Positions 1-8,600 of a stretch of 64,000 nt of DNA are shown piece by piece. The position numbers were made by a program, and so were the translations under genes. This DNA comes from BOG-908 sp964244615. Lineage in GTDB: Bacteria; Pseudomonadota; Alphaproteobacteria; Acetobacterales; Acetobacteraceae. The notes below the pieces were generated by a model, which ran no database searches, was not told the DNA's origin, and saw only the letters and a list, made by a program, of their open reading frames with translations. The stretch spans positions 1 to 64,000 of the forward strand of contig CAXTJP010000002.1 of NCBI GenBank assembly GCA_964244615.1, in the 5' to 3' direction. The stretch's first letter is position 1. Each line of letters starts with the position of its first letter.

Positions 1-1
1 G

Positions 2-76
2 CCCGTCAGCCAGGCCGAACGCTCGCTGCGGCTCGCCGCCCGGAACGGCATCCCGCCGCCGACAGCCTCGCCCTGA
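2..76 (+). CDS. 3' end of an unidentified reading frame (partial)
   Basis: A frame is open from the window edge to TGA at 74-76 and gives about 24 residues ending in GIPPPTASP. The fragment is too short to assign to a family. It could be the tail of a gene upstream of the EpmA-like gene or simply a chance open frame. Nothing else is recognised in 77-179. Confidence 0.2.
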   Translation, partial: PVSQAERSLRLAARNGIPPPTASP

Positions 77-179
77 ACGCCCGCACGCACCGGTCCGGAA
101 CCGTCACGCGCCACTTCCTGGGCTGACCGCCGCGGCAAGCTGGTGCAATGCCATGGCGCATCGCACTACACGGACCCCC

Positions 180-1190
180 ATGCGCTCCTGGCACCCCCAC
201 GCCCTGGCCGACCGGCTTCCCTTGCTGCGCCGCCGCGCGCGTCTCACCCAGGCCACCCGCGCCTTTTTCCACCAGCGCGGCTACACCGAGGTCGAAACCC
301 CCTACGCCGTGCCCACCCCAGGCGAGGAGGTGCACCTGCAGACCTTCGCCACGGTGCGCGTCTCCCCCTCCGGCGAGCGCGAAACCCTCCACCTCCACAC
401 CAGCCCCGAATTCGCCATGAAACGCCTGCTGGTCGCAGGCGCCGGCCCGATCTTCCAACTCGCCCGCGTCTGGCGGAACGGGGAGGGGAGCGACACCCAC
501 ACGCCCGAGTTCACCATGCTGGAGTGGTACCGCCCGGGCGCCACGCTGCACACGCTGATGGACGAGACCGAGGCGCTGCTGCGCGCCGTGCTGCCGCCAA
601 GCGTCACCTGCCGCGGCATCACCACCGACCTCGCCCGCTTCGAGCGCCTGGCCATGGCGGACGCCTTCACCGCATACGCCGGCGCCGACCTGCTCGGCAC
701 GCTGGACGACGCCGCCGCGCTGGCCGCCTCGGCCGGCGCCGCCTTGCGGCCCGGCGAGGGGTGGGAGGATCTGTTCTTCCGCCTGCTGCTGGAACGCATC
801 GAGCCGGCGATCGGCCGCGCCCACCCGACTTTCCTCACCCACTGGCCCGCCGCCCAGGCGGCCCTGGCGGTGCGCGACCCGGCCGACCCGCGCGTCGCCC
901 TGCGCTTCGAACTGTTCGCCTGCGGCCTGGAACTGGCCAACGCCTTCGAGGAGCTGACCGACAGCGCCGAGCAGCGCGCCCGCTTCGAGGCCGACCGCGC
1001 CCGCCGCCACGCGCTGACCGGCCCCGACTGGCCGCTGGACGAGGATTTTCTCGCGGCGCTGGCTTACGGCATGCCGGCGGCATCCGGCATCGCCCTGGGG
1101 TTCGATCGCCTGGCCATGCTGGCCGCCGGCGCCGACCGGATCGACCAGGTGCAATGGTTACCAAACGTATCAGCGTCCCGCCAAACCTGA
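180..1190 (+). CDS. epmA: EF-P lysine ligase, EpmA/GenX/PoxA type (lysyl-tRNA synthetase-like)
   Basis: This is a class II aminoacyl-tRNA synthetase catalytic core without the N-terminal anticodon-binding domain, about 336 aa, which is the length of EpmA. In the family it attaches beta-lysine to elongation factor P in the cytoplasm. Motif 2 is seen as FQLARVWRNGEGSDTHTPEF, followed by MLEWYRP, and motif 3 as GIALGFDRLAML near the C-terminus. HTSPEFAMKRLL is also typical. The start is taken at ATG 180 (MRSWHPHALADR); ATG 153 would add nine residues unlike the family. No epmB (the aminomutase usually paired with it) or efp gene lies in the window. Confidence 0.88.
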   Translation: MRSWHPHALADRLPLLRRRARLTQATRAFFHQRGYTEVETPYAVPTPGEEVHLQTFATVRVSPSGERETLHLHTSPEFAMKRLLVAGAGPIFQLARVWRNGEGSDTHTPEFTMLEWYRPGATLHTLMDETEALLRAVLPPSVTCRGITTDLARFERLAMADAFTAYAGADLLGTLDDAAALAASAGAALRPGEGWEDLFFRLLLERIEPAIGRAHPTFLTHWPAAQAALAVRDPADPRVALRFELFACGLELANAFEELTDSAEQRARFEADRARRHALTGPDWPLDEDFLAALAYGMPAASGIALGFDRLAMLAAGADRIDQVQWLPNVSASRQT

Positions 1191-1246
1191 AGCGGCGGCT
1201 ATCTGGAGAGCAAACGAGTCAGATCGCTCGAGGAGCCGACACGACC

Positions 1247-1666
1247 ATGCATCACATCCACCGCGCCGTGGCCCTTGCCAGCCTGGCGATGCTGACGGCC
1301 TGCGCCTATCCCAGCCCGCAGCACGTCCAGAAGCTCAACGCCTTCATCGGCAAGTCCGAGGCCGACCTCGTGCGCGGCTACGGCGTGCCCACCCGCACCT
1401 ACGAGACGGGCGGAGTGAAGTTCCTGGCCTACAACATGAGCCGCATCGACACGATCCCGGGCGACGGGTTCGGCTATGGCGGCTTCGGCTATGGCGGTTT
1501 TGGCTACGGCGGCTTCGGCTACGGCGGCGGCCTCGGCTACGGCGGTCCGGGTTACGACGGCTTCGGCGGCTTCGGTCCCGAGATCGTGCAGCGCGACTGC
1601 TCGACCACCTTCGAGCTGAAGAACGCGACGGTTCAGAGCTGGAGCCTGCGCGGCAACGATTGCTGA
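1247..1666 (+). CDS. Small lipoprotein with Gly/Tyr/Phe-rich repeat
   Basis: A 139-aa predicted lipoprotein. Residues 1-19 form a signal peptide with a lipobox (AMLTAC), so Cys19 would be the lipidated residue. The middle is a low-complexity run of FGYGG units (about residues 77-107), and the C-terminus has two cysteines (RDCSTTFELKN and NDC). An AGGAG ribosome-binding site at 1231-1235 supports ATG 1247. The segment KLNAFIGKSEADLVRGYGVPTRTYE resembles small alphaproteobacterial envelope proteins of unknown function. The longer frame starting at 143 is an out-of-frame overlap with the ligase gene. Confidence 0.8.
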   Translation: MHHIHRAVALASLAMLTACAYPSPQHVQKLNAFIGKSEADLVRGYGVPTRTYETGGVKFLAYNMSRIDTIPGDGFGYGGFGYGGFGYGGFGYGGGLGYGGPGYDGFGGFGPEIVQRDCSTTFELKNATVQSWSLRGNDC

Positions 1667-1693
1667 GGCAGGCGCCAGCTCATGGTCGGCTGG

Positions 1694-2230
1694 TCAGTTG
1701 GGTGCGGCCACCTGCGGCGCCGCGCCGGCCGCCTGCCGCCGGCTCTGCCACAGGCCCACGAAATCGATCGGCTGCAGCAGCACCGGCGGAAAGCCGCCCT
1801 CGCGTGTGACGTCCGACAGGACCGAGCGGGCGAACGGGAACAGCAGCCGAGGGCACTCGATCAGCAGCAGCGGCTCCACCGCCTCGGGCGGCACGCCGTT
1901 CAGCGTGAACACGCCGGCATATTGCAGCTCGGCGATGAACACCGGGCGGCCCTCGGCGGGCGGCGCCGAGCCGTTCTGGCCGGCGGCGGCCGGCGCCTCG
2001 CGCGCCTCGGCCTTCACCGCCAGCACCACCTCGAAGACGCTCTGCCCGTCCTGCAGGGCACGGGCCTGGACGTCGAGGTTGATCTGCACCGCGGGCTGGC
2101 TGCGCAGGGTGGCGTAGATCTCCGGCGCGTTCGGAACCTCGAACGACAGGTCCTTGATGTACTGAACGTTGACCACCAGAGGCGGCAAAGTCTGGCCGGC
2201 TTGGGCGGTGGGGTCGGTGGTCTCGGACAT
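1694..2230 (-). CDS. secB: Protein-export chaperone SecB
   Basis: SecB is a cytosolic tetrameric chaperone that keeps Sec-dependent preproteins unfolded and hands them to SecA. At 178 aa it is slightly long for the family. The core is recognisable: VNVQYIKDLSFEVPNAP near the N-terminus, then AELQYAGVFTL and LLLIECPRLLFPFARSVLSDVT with the GGFPPVLLQPIDFVGLW end. An Ala/Gly/Pro-rich insertion (about residues 76-92) and an Ala-rich tail account for the extra length. It is convergent with the lipoprotein gene, 27 bp away, and no terminator hairpin is obvious between them. Confidence 0.95.
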   Translation of the reverse strand: MSETTDPTAQAGQTLPPLVVNVQYIKDLSFEVPNAPEIYATLRSQPAVQINLDVQARALQDGQSVFEVVLAVKAEAREAPAAAGQNGSAPPAEGRPVFIAELQYAGVFTLNGVPPEAVEPLLLIECPRLLFPFARSVLSDVTREGGFPPVLLQPIDFVGLWQSRRQAAGAAPQVAAPN

Positions 2231-2293
2231 CGGTGGCGCTCCTGAACTGGCGCGCCGGTAGCACGGGGCGGCAGGCGCGCAAAGTCCGTAGCC

Positions 2294-2821
2294 TCAGGCG
2301 TCGGAGGGCTCGAAGACCGTCCATTCGCCGTTCTCCAGGCTGCGTCCGGTCAGCGACAGCAGAAACGCCCAGTGGCTCACCACCAGCGTGGTCGACCAGT
2401 CGGCACTCAGCAGCATCTCGCGCCGGAACTGGGCGGCGCGTGCATCCACGCTCTCCGGCAGCTCGGGCATGGACGGCCACCAGACCTCGTCGATCCCGCT
2501 GAAATCGTGCGAGGGCCAGGCGGCGGCGAGCGTGGTGCGCGTACTGCCGACGTCACAGGCGAAGTGCGCCCGCTCGCGTATGCCGGCATGCACCTGCACC
2601 GGCAGGCCCAGCACGCGCGCCGCCGGCGCCGCGGTCTGCAACGCCCTGGTGTAGGGGGACGCCAGGATTCGGGTGATGCCACGATCCCGGAACGAAGCCG
2701 CCGCCGCCTCGGCCTGCGCCTGGCCGAGCGGGGTCAGGGACGGATCCTCGATCCCCGGGTCCCGCTTGGTGGCCGAGAAATGGAGGTTGAACTCGCTCTG
2801 GCCGTGTCGCATCAGGATCAT
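2294..2821 (-). CDS. Histidine phosphatase family protein (phosphoglycerate mutase-like)
   Basis: A 175-aa single-domain protein of the histidine phosphatase superfamily. The catalytic RHG motif is MRHGQSEFN at the N-terminus. The second half of the site follows as ASPYTRALQTA (conserved Arg) and VVSHWAFLLSLTG (second catalytic His). Substrate cannot be predicted; the family includes sugar-phosphate phosphatases and SixA/CobC-like enzymes. It lies 63 bp upstream of secB on the same strand and may be cotranscribed with it. Confidence 0.85.
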   Translation of the reverse strand: MILMRHGQSEFNLHFSATKRDPGIEDPSLTPLGQAQAEAAAASFRDRGITRILASPYTRALQTAAPAARVLGLPVQVHAGIRERAHFACDVGSTRTTLAAAWPSHDFSGIDEVWWPSMPELPESVDARAAQFRREMLLSADWSTTLVVSHWAFLLSLTGRSLENGEWTVFEPSDA

Positions 2822-2865
2822 GGCCCGCAGCTACGCTCGATGGAGGAGGAAGGCCAGGGCTCTGC

Positions 2866-2962
2866 CCCCTAACCGGGGTCTGGGGCCGCGGGCCCCGTCC
2901 TGCGAAGCACGCTCTCGCGTGACGGGGTCCAGGGGCAGAGCCCCTGGCCTTTCACCACCCGC
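2866..2962. repeat. GC-rich palindromic intergenic repeat
   Basis: The gap between the divergent phosphatase and Tim44 genes holds short G/C-rich palindromic blocks: CCGGGGTCTGGGGCCGCGGGC near 2873-2896, and GGGGTCCAGGGGCAGAG followed by CCCCTGGC near 2926-2949. These resemble the dispersed palindromes common between genes in GC-rich alphaproteobacteria. No second copy was noticed in this window. The 2822-3018 gap must also carry the promoters for both genes, but none can be pointed to confidently. Confidence 0.5.
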
Positions 2963-3018
2963 CGCGTTGCCGATGGCCCACGCTGCGCCTATGTGCAGGG
3001 CGGTTGCGGGAGAGACAG

Positions 3019-3681
3019 GTGCAAGCGACGGGCGGCCTTCCGGTGGATCTGATCCTGTTCGCGATGATCGCGGCCTTCCTGGTGCTGCGCCTGCGCAGCA
3101 TCCTGGGCAAGCGCACGGGGTTCGAGGGCGCGCCGGCGGCGCAGACGCCGCCGGTGAAGATGCGTGGCGCGGCCGCGGCGCAGACCAGCGCGGAGCCGGT
3201 CGAGCCGGCCCGCTCGTTGCCCGATCCGTCCGGCCCGCTCGGCCGCACCCTGGCCGCGATGCGCAGTGCCGACCGGCGGTTCGATCCCGCGCAGTTCCTA
3301 TCCGGCGCCGAGCATGCCTTTCGGATGATCGTCGATGCGTTTGCCGCCGGCGACCGTGCGCGGCTGCGGCCGTTGCTGGCGGATCAGACCTACGCCGCGT
3401 TCGAAGGCGTGATCGCTGCGCGCGAGGCCCAGGGCGAAACGCAGCGGACCGAAATACGCGGCATCGAGGAGGCGACGATCACCGACGCCAGCCTGTCGGG
3501 AACGCAGGCGGCGATCACGGTCCGCTTCGTCTCGCGACAGGTGAACCTGTCGGCCGATCGTGCCGGCAACCCGATCGCCGGCACCGACGGCGTGACCGAG
3601 ATCTCCGACCTGTGGACCTTCGAACGTGACCTGGCCGGCCCCGACCTGACCTGGCGTCTGACAGCGGCGCACAGCGCCTGA
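3019..3681 (+). CDS. Tim44/TimA domain-containing membrane-anchored protein
   Basis: About 220 aa. An N-terminal hydrophobic segment (VDLILFAMIAAFLVLRLRS) is followed by a basic stretch (ILGKRTGFEG), an Ala/Pro-rich linker and a C-terminal Tim44-like domain from about residue 90 (FLSGAEHAFRMIVDAFAAGDRARLRPLLA through DLWTFERDLAGPDLTWRLTA). Tim44 is a mitochondrial import subunit; the alphaproteobacterial relatives are inner-membrane proteins of unsettled role. GTG 3019 is chosen because GGGAGAG (3008-3014) sits just upstream; TTG 3004 is the alternative. The stop overlaps the start of the lytic transglycosylase gene, matching a common alphaproteobacterial pairing. Confidence 0.85.
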   Translation: MQATGGLPVDLILFAMIAAFLVLRLRSILGKRTGFEGAPAAQTPPVKMRGAAAAQTSAEPVEPARSLPDPSGPLGRTLAAMRSADRRFDPAQFLSGAEHAFRMIVDAFAAGDRARLRPLLADQTYAAFEGVIAAREAQGETQRTEIRGIEEATITDASLSGTQAAITVRFVSRQVNLSADRAGNPIAGTDGVTEISDLWTFERDLAGPDLTWRLTAAHSA

Positions 3682-4838
3682 TCGTACGTTGCTGGCCGAA
3701 GGCGGCGGCGCTTCTCGCCGCTTGCGTCCTCTGCGGCTGCGTTCCGCCCACGCCGCAGGATGGTGCCCTGCACGCCGTGCGTTTCGACGAGATACCCGGC
3801 TGGTCGGCTGACGCTCTCGGGCAGACATTGCCGGCACTGCGGGCGGAGTGCCGTCGGCTGGCCCTGCTGCCGGCCGACACGGCCCTGGGCGGAGCCGGCC
3901 TCGCCGCCGCCGCCGGCGGGCGCGCCGGCCAGTGGTCTGCCCCGTGCCAGGCGGCACGGTCCTTGACGCCGGGCGATGCCGCGGGCGCGCGGCGCTTCTA
4001 CGAGAGCTGGTTCCAGCCCTATCGCATCGACGCCCCGGCGCTGGTCACCGGCTATTACGAGCCGGAGGTGCGTGGCGCGCTGACCCCTGGTGGCGCCTAC
4101 GTCGTGCCGCTCCTGGCAAGACCCATCGACCTGGTTCAGGGCAGCAGGCCGGGCGAGGCCGATGGGCGGCCCGGGGTCGGCCGCCTGGAGACCGGCCGGC
4201 TGGTTCCCTACTGGAGCCGGGCGGAGATCGAGGCGGGGCGTGCGGGCCTGGCGGCCCGGCCGCTGTTCTGGCTGGCGGACCCGGTGGATTTGTTCTTCCT
4301 GCAATTGCAGGGATCCGGCCGGGTGCGCCTGCCGGACGGCGAGGTGGTCCGCGTCGGCTATGACGGCAAGAACGGCCGGCCCTACACGCCGATCGGCCGG
4401 GTGCTGGCCGAACAGGGCGCGCTGGCACCGCAGGACGTGACGATGCAGTCGATCCGCGCGTGGCTGGCCGCCCATCCGGACCGGGCGGGCGCGGTGATGG
4501 ACCGCAACGAGGACTACGTGTTCTTCCGGGTGATCGCCGACGCCGACAGCGCGATGGGGCCGCCCGGTGCGCTGGGCGTGCAGCTGCAGGCCGGGCGCAC
4601 GGCGGCGGTCGATCGGCACGCCATCCCGCTGGCCGCGCCGCTGTTCGTGGACACCACCGACCCGCTGACCGGCCAGCCGTGGCAGAAGCTGCTGCTGGCC
4701 CAGGACCTCGGCACAGACATCGTCGGCCCGGCACGCGTGGACGTGTTCTTCGGTGCGGGCGACCCGGCGGCGCAGCAGGCCGGCCGCATGCGCCAGCCCG
4801 GCATGGACTACCTGCTGCTGCCGAGGCCCGTCTCCTGA
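3678..4838 (+). CDS. mltA: Membrane-bound lytic murein transglycosylase A (lipoprotein)
   Basis: MltA cleaves peptidoglycan glycan strands to 1,6-anhydromuropeptides from the periplasmic face of the outer membrane. The family core is clear: FYESWFQPYRI, VTGYYEPEVRGA, LFWLADPVDLFFLQLQGSGRV, GKNGRPYTPIGRVL, MDRNEDYVFFRV, and a C-terminal 3D domain ending VDVFFGAGDPAAQQAGRM. The frame has no ATG, GTG or TTG before GTG 3777, yet the codons upstream encode a lipoprotein signal with the lipobox VLCGC. Translation therefore probably starts at CTG 3678, which overlaps the TGA of the Tim44 gene (CTGA). GTG 3777 would remove the signal peptide and leave a cytoplasmic enzyme, which is implausible. Confidence 0.88.
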   Translation: MIVRCWPKAAALLAACVLCGCVPPTPQDGALHAVRFDEIPGWSADALGQTLPALRAECRRLALLPADTALGGAGLAAAAGGRAGQWSAPCQAARSLTPGDAAGARRFYESWFQPYRIDAPALVTGYYEPEVRGALTPGGAYVVPLLARPIDLVQGSRPGEADGRPGVGRLETGRLVPYWSRAEIEAGRAGLAARPLFWLADPVDLFFLQLQGSGRVRLPDGEVVRVGYDGKNGRPYTPIGRVLAEQGALAPQDVTMQSIRAWLAAHPDRAGAVMDRNEDYVFFRVIADADSAMGPPGALGVQLQAGRTAAVDRHAIPLAAPLFVDTTDPLTGQPWQKLLLAQDLGTDIVGPARVDVFFGAGDPAAQQAGRMRQPGMDYLLLPRPVS

Positions 4839-5641
4839 CGGCTCCGGACGGGCCGCCCGCTCGTCTGCACGAGGGCGACTGCCTGGCCGTCCTGCCGACC
4901 TTGCCGGAGGCCTCGGTGGACGTGGTCGTGACCTCGCCGCCGTACAACCTCGATCTGGCCTATGCAACCTACAGCGACGCGATCAGCGAGGCCGACTACC
5001 TGGACTGGATGGTGCGGGTGGCCGCGGCGCTGCGCCGCGTGATGCGGCCGGACGCCTCGTTCTTCCTCAACATCTCGGGCTCCAACAGCCGCCCCTGGCT
5101 GCCCTTCGAGCTGATCGTGCGCCTGCGCGCCCTGTTCGTGCTGCAGAACCACATCACCTGGATCAAGTCGGTCAGCACCGGCACCGACAGTGTCGGCCAT
5201 TTCAAGCCGCTGGCCGGAAGGCGCTTCCTCAACCACAACCACGAGCACGTGTTCCACCTGACGCTGCATGGCGACGTGCAGCTGGATCGGCTAGCGATCG
5301 GCGTTCCGTTCAAGGACAAGTCCAACATCGCCCGGCGCGGCCACGCGAGCGATGTACGGTGTCGCGGCAACACCTGGTTCATCCCCTACCGCACGGTCCA
5401 GAGCCGCTCGGGCAAGTACAACCATCCCGGCACGTTCCCGCTTGACCTGCCGCGCTGGTGCATACGCCTGCACGGCCGGCCCGGCGCCGTGGTGCTGGAC
5501 CCGTTCGCCGGCACCGGCACGACGCTGGTGGCTGCGGCACTGGAAGGCGCCTCCAGCATCGGCATTGAGCTCGACCCCGCCTACGTCGCCATCGCCGCGT
5601 CCCGCCTCGCAGACGCCCGATCCGAGGCGGGGCGGAACTAG
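4835..5641 (+). CDS. Solitary site-specific DNA methyltransferase (beta-class order)
   Basis: A 268-aa S-adenosylmethionine-dependent amino-methyltransferase (N6-adenine or N4-cytosine). Motif IV TSPPYNLDL is at about residues 32-40. The SAM-binding motif I is near the C-terminus (VVLDPFAGTGTTLVAA), so catalytic and SAM motifs are in beta-class order. The central target-recognition region contains GHFKPLAGRRFLNHNHEHVFH and CRGNTWFIPYRTVQSRSG. No restriction endonuclease lies nearby. It lacks the C-terminal RAMA-type extension of the cell-cycle enzyme CcrM (about 358 aa), so it is probably not CcrM. The only start that keeps the conserved LHEGDCLAVLPTLPEASVD segment is CTG 4835, overlapping the mltA stop. 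Confidence 0.85.
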   Translation: MTAPDGPPARLHEGDCLAVLPTLPEASVDVVVTSPPYNLDLAYATYSDAISEADYLDWMVRVAAALRRVMRPDASFFLNISGSNSRPWLPFELIVRLRALFVLQNHITWIKSVSTGTDSVGHFKPLAGRRFLNHNHEHVFHLTLHGDVQLDRLAIGVPFKDKSNIARRGHASDVRCRGNTWFIPYRTVQSRSGKYNHPGTFPLDLPRWCIRLHGRPGAVVLDPFAGTGTTLVAAALEGASSIGIELDPAYVAIAASRLADARSEAGRN

Positions 5642-5646
5642 CGTAG

Positions 5647-8600
5647 CTACAGGTTGGCCATGTGCACCCATAGCGTGGGCGCCGCCGTCTCCAACGGTGA
5701 CGCTCGCGCCCACGCGGTCTCGGCCGCCGTCAGGGCCGTCGTGTCGGGCAGCGTGTGCGGCATCACCGGAGCCGCGAACCGAATCAGTGCGTCGCCATGC
5801 GTGCCGGCTGTCACGCTCAGCCCCCCGGTCATGGCCGAACTCGTGGCCAAGTGCAGGGTGGCGCCGCTGGTCAGCATCACGTCGAGCGTGTCGCCGGAGA
5901 ACGTGGCCGCGTGTGCGCTGGTGTTCAACAGATCGAGCGTGTCGCCGGCGGTAAAGCCGGCGATGCTGCCGAGGAACGCGAGCGGTCGCAGCGCCAGCGT
6001 GCCACCGGTGCCTGCGAAACGTGCCGTCTGCCCGGCCGAGACGCTGCCCAGCACCAGCATCGCTCCGGCATCGACCTGCAGGTGGCCGGTGCCGGAGACG
6101 GCCTGCACCAGTTCAAGCACGCCGCCGCGCGCCTCCACCACGCCGTGATTGGCGACCTGGCTGGCCACCACGCCGGCACCGACGATGCTGGCGCCCTGCG
6201 TGTTGCGCATCGGCACGTTCGGAAACACGCCGTTCCCCGTCGGTTCGGCGAGCATGCCGCCGGCCATCACGATAGTGCCGGTGTTGGTGAAACTCTGGTC
6301 GGCCAGGCTGCCGCTCGCGAAATAGTCGGTCAGGTCGAGGTCGAGCGCGCTGCCCACGCCAACCACGATCAGCCCGGCGTTGAGAAAGCCGGCCGCCCCG
6401 GCGGTGACCGTGTCGGTGTTGCTGATGCCGATCGTGCCGGCATTGGTGAAATGGTCGCCTCGCAGCATCATCTGGCCGTGCGCCAGGTTGGCGGTGATGG
6501 TGGCGGCGCTGGCAATGCCGCCCAGGCTGTCGCCGATGCTGGCGTAGGTGCCGGCCTGCTGCACCCGCAGATGGCTGCCGAGCAGCAGGGGCGGTGCCGC
6601 CCCGCCTTCCGCCACGAGGGCAGGGGCACCATAGGCGGCGCTGCCGCAGCCTATGGTGAGCACGGCGTTGTCCAGCGCCTGTCTGCTGTCCCAGACCAGG
6701 GTGCTGCCCGCCCCGGTCAGCGACAGGCTGCCCGGCCCGGTCCCTGTCGCGTTGCGCAGCGTCAGCCCATCCTGCACGGTGACGGTCGCGAACGGTCGGT
6801 TTATGGAAAGCGCGCCCTGGTAGGTCACGCCGTCCAGCGTCGACGCGCCGACGAACTGCACGGCGTTGCCGCCATCATGGATCGTGCCGCCGACCACCTC
6901 GCCGATCAGCTTGAGGAGCGACATCGCGCCGCCGGCCGAGACCGTGCCGCCGGTGGCGGTCAGCGTGCCGGTCACCGTCACGTCGCTGTCCAGCAGCCTG
7001 ACCGTGCCCAGCTCGGCCACCGTCAGCCGCACGGCGTCGAGCACGCCGCCGGTGACGCTGATCATGCCCGTGTTGGTCAGTCCGGACAGCGACAGGGCGA
7101 GCGTGTCGCCGTTGCTGACCGCGATGGTGCCGGCATTGTCGATGTTCCCGGTCAGCGACAGCGTGCCGCCCGGCTGCGACGCCGAAATACTCCCCTGGTT
7201 GACGATGCTGCCCCCGTCGGCGTTGATCGCCGCCGTCGCGCCGGCTTGCCGCACGCTGGCCTGCGTGCCGAGCGTGAGGGTCTGGCCATAGGAGCCGTCG
7301 AGCGTGGCTCCTGTGCCGGCGGCACCTAGCGACAGCGCAACACGGTCGAGCGTCTCGGTGCTGGCGAGGCGAAGGACGCTGCCCGCGCCGGTCACGACAA
7401 TGCTGCCGAGCAGGCTGCCGGCAGCGGCCTCGGTGGTGATGCCGTTCACGATGGTGAGCTGCGAGAGGGCAGCGTCGAGCGACAGCGTTCCGTCATAGAC
7501 CACGCCGGACAGCGTTCCGCCCTGCGCCAGGATGCCGTGCCCCGCATCGATGATGGTGCCGCCCTGAACGGTGCCCTGCGCCTGCAGCGCCATCCTGCCC
7601 AGCGCCGTGCCGTCCCCGGTGGCCAGCGCGGTGCCGCCGTCCAGCAGCGTGCCGGTCAACGCCAGGGTGCCGCCATGGGTGACCTGCACCGCGCCCAGCT
7701 GCGCCCTGGTAAAGGTTCCACCGACCGACATCTCGCCCCCCGCAACCGCCAACGTGCCGCTGTTGCTCCAGCCGGTGCCGCAGGCGCCGAGGTTCGCGGT
7801 GGCACCTGGGCCGACGCTGAGCGTGCCGGCGTTGCGCAGTCCGGCGAGTGTGGCGCCGCTCGAATCGTAGCTGGCGCCGGCGCCGGACACGGCGACCAGC
7901 CCGGTGTTGACGAGCGATCCCTGCACCGACAGCCGGCCGGAGATGTCGGCGATGGTGCCGCTGTTCGCCACCCCGGCCAGGCTTACGCCACCGCCGCCCG
8001 ACACCGCGATCAGGCCGGTATTGGCCAGCGAGGAGAGTGCGAAGGTGCCGCCCGAGACCGCGGCCGCGATGGTGCCGGCGTTGACGACCAGCGTCGCGTC
8101 GTTCCGGCTGCCGAGGCCGGCGGCCATGCCGGTCTGCACGATCCGGGCATGGGTGCCGAGCGTGAGCGTGCCCGCAGACTGCACGGTGTCGGCGAAATAG
8201 GAATATCCCGGGCTGCCGATGTCGATCGTGGCGTTGTCGAGCACCTGGCTGCCCAGGAACGACAGCGTCGCGCCGCCGCTGACGTCGATCGTGCCCGGCC
8301 CGGTGCCGTCCAGGCCGTGCACCGTCAGGCCGTTGGCGATGGCGAGCTGCGCATCCGGCGCGGCGCCCAGGGACAACGTGCCGTCGAAATTCACCCCGGA
8401 CAGCTCGCTCTGCGTGCTCGCACCGGGAGCCATGGGAGGTGGCTGGCCCACCGAGAATGCGCCGCTGTTGACGATGGTCCCGCCGGTGATGGTGCCGCCT
8501 TCGAGCATGAGGTTGGCGCGCGCGGTGCCGGCGCCGGAACGCAACGTGGCGCCGGCGTTGTCCAGTGTCCCTCCGATGGCGAGCGTGCCCGTCCCGACCG

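Noticed and set aside
6..1154. Long minus-strand open frame over the EpmA-like gene
   Set aside because: It is the antisense shadow of a GC-rich gene; the translation is Gly/Arg/Ala-rich without family motifs, and the + strand frame has clear synthetase motifs.
4835..5641. Assignment of the methyltransferase as CcrM
   Set aside because: The length (268 aa) and lack of the C-terminal RAMA-type extension do not fit CcrM; the recognition region also differs.
5755..7329. 524-codon + strand frame opposite the beta-helix gene
   Set aside because: It has no recognisable domain, and its composition (H, R, G, A) is typical of an antisense frame to a Gly/Thr-rich repeat protein.
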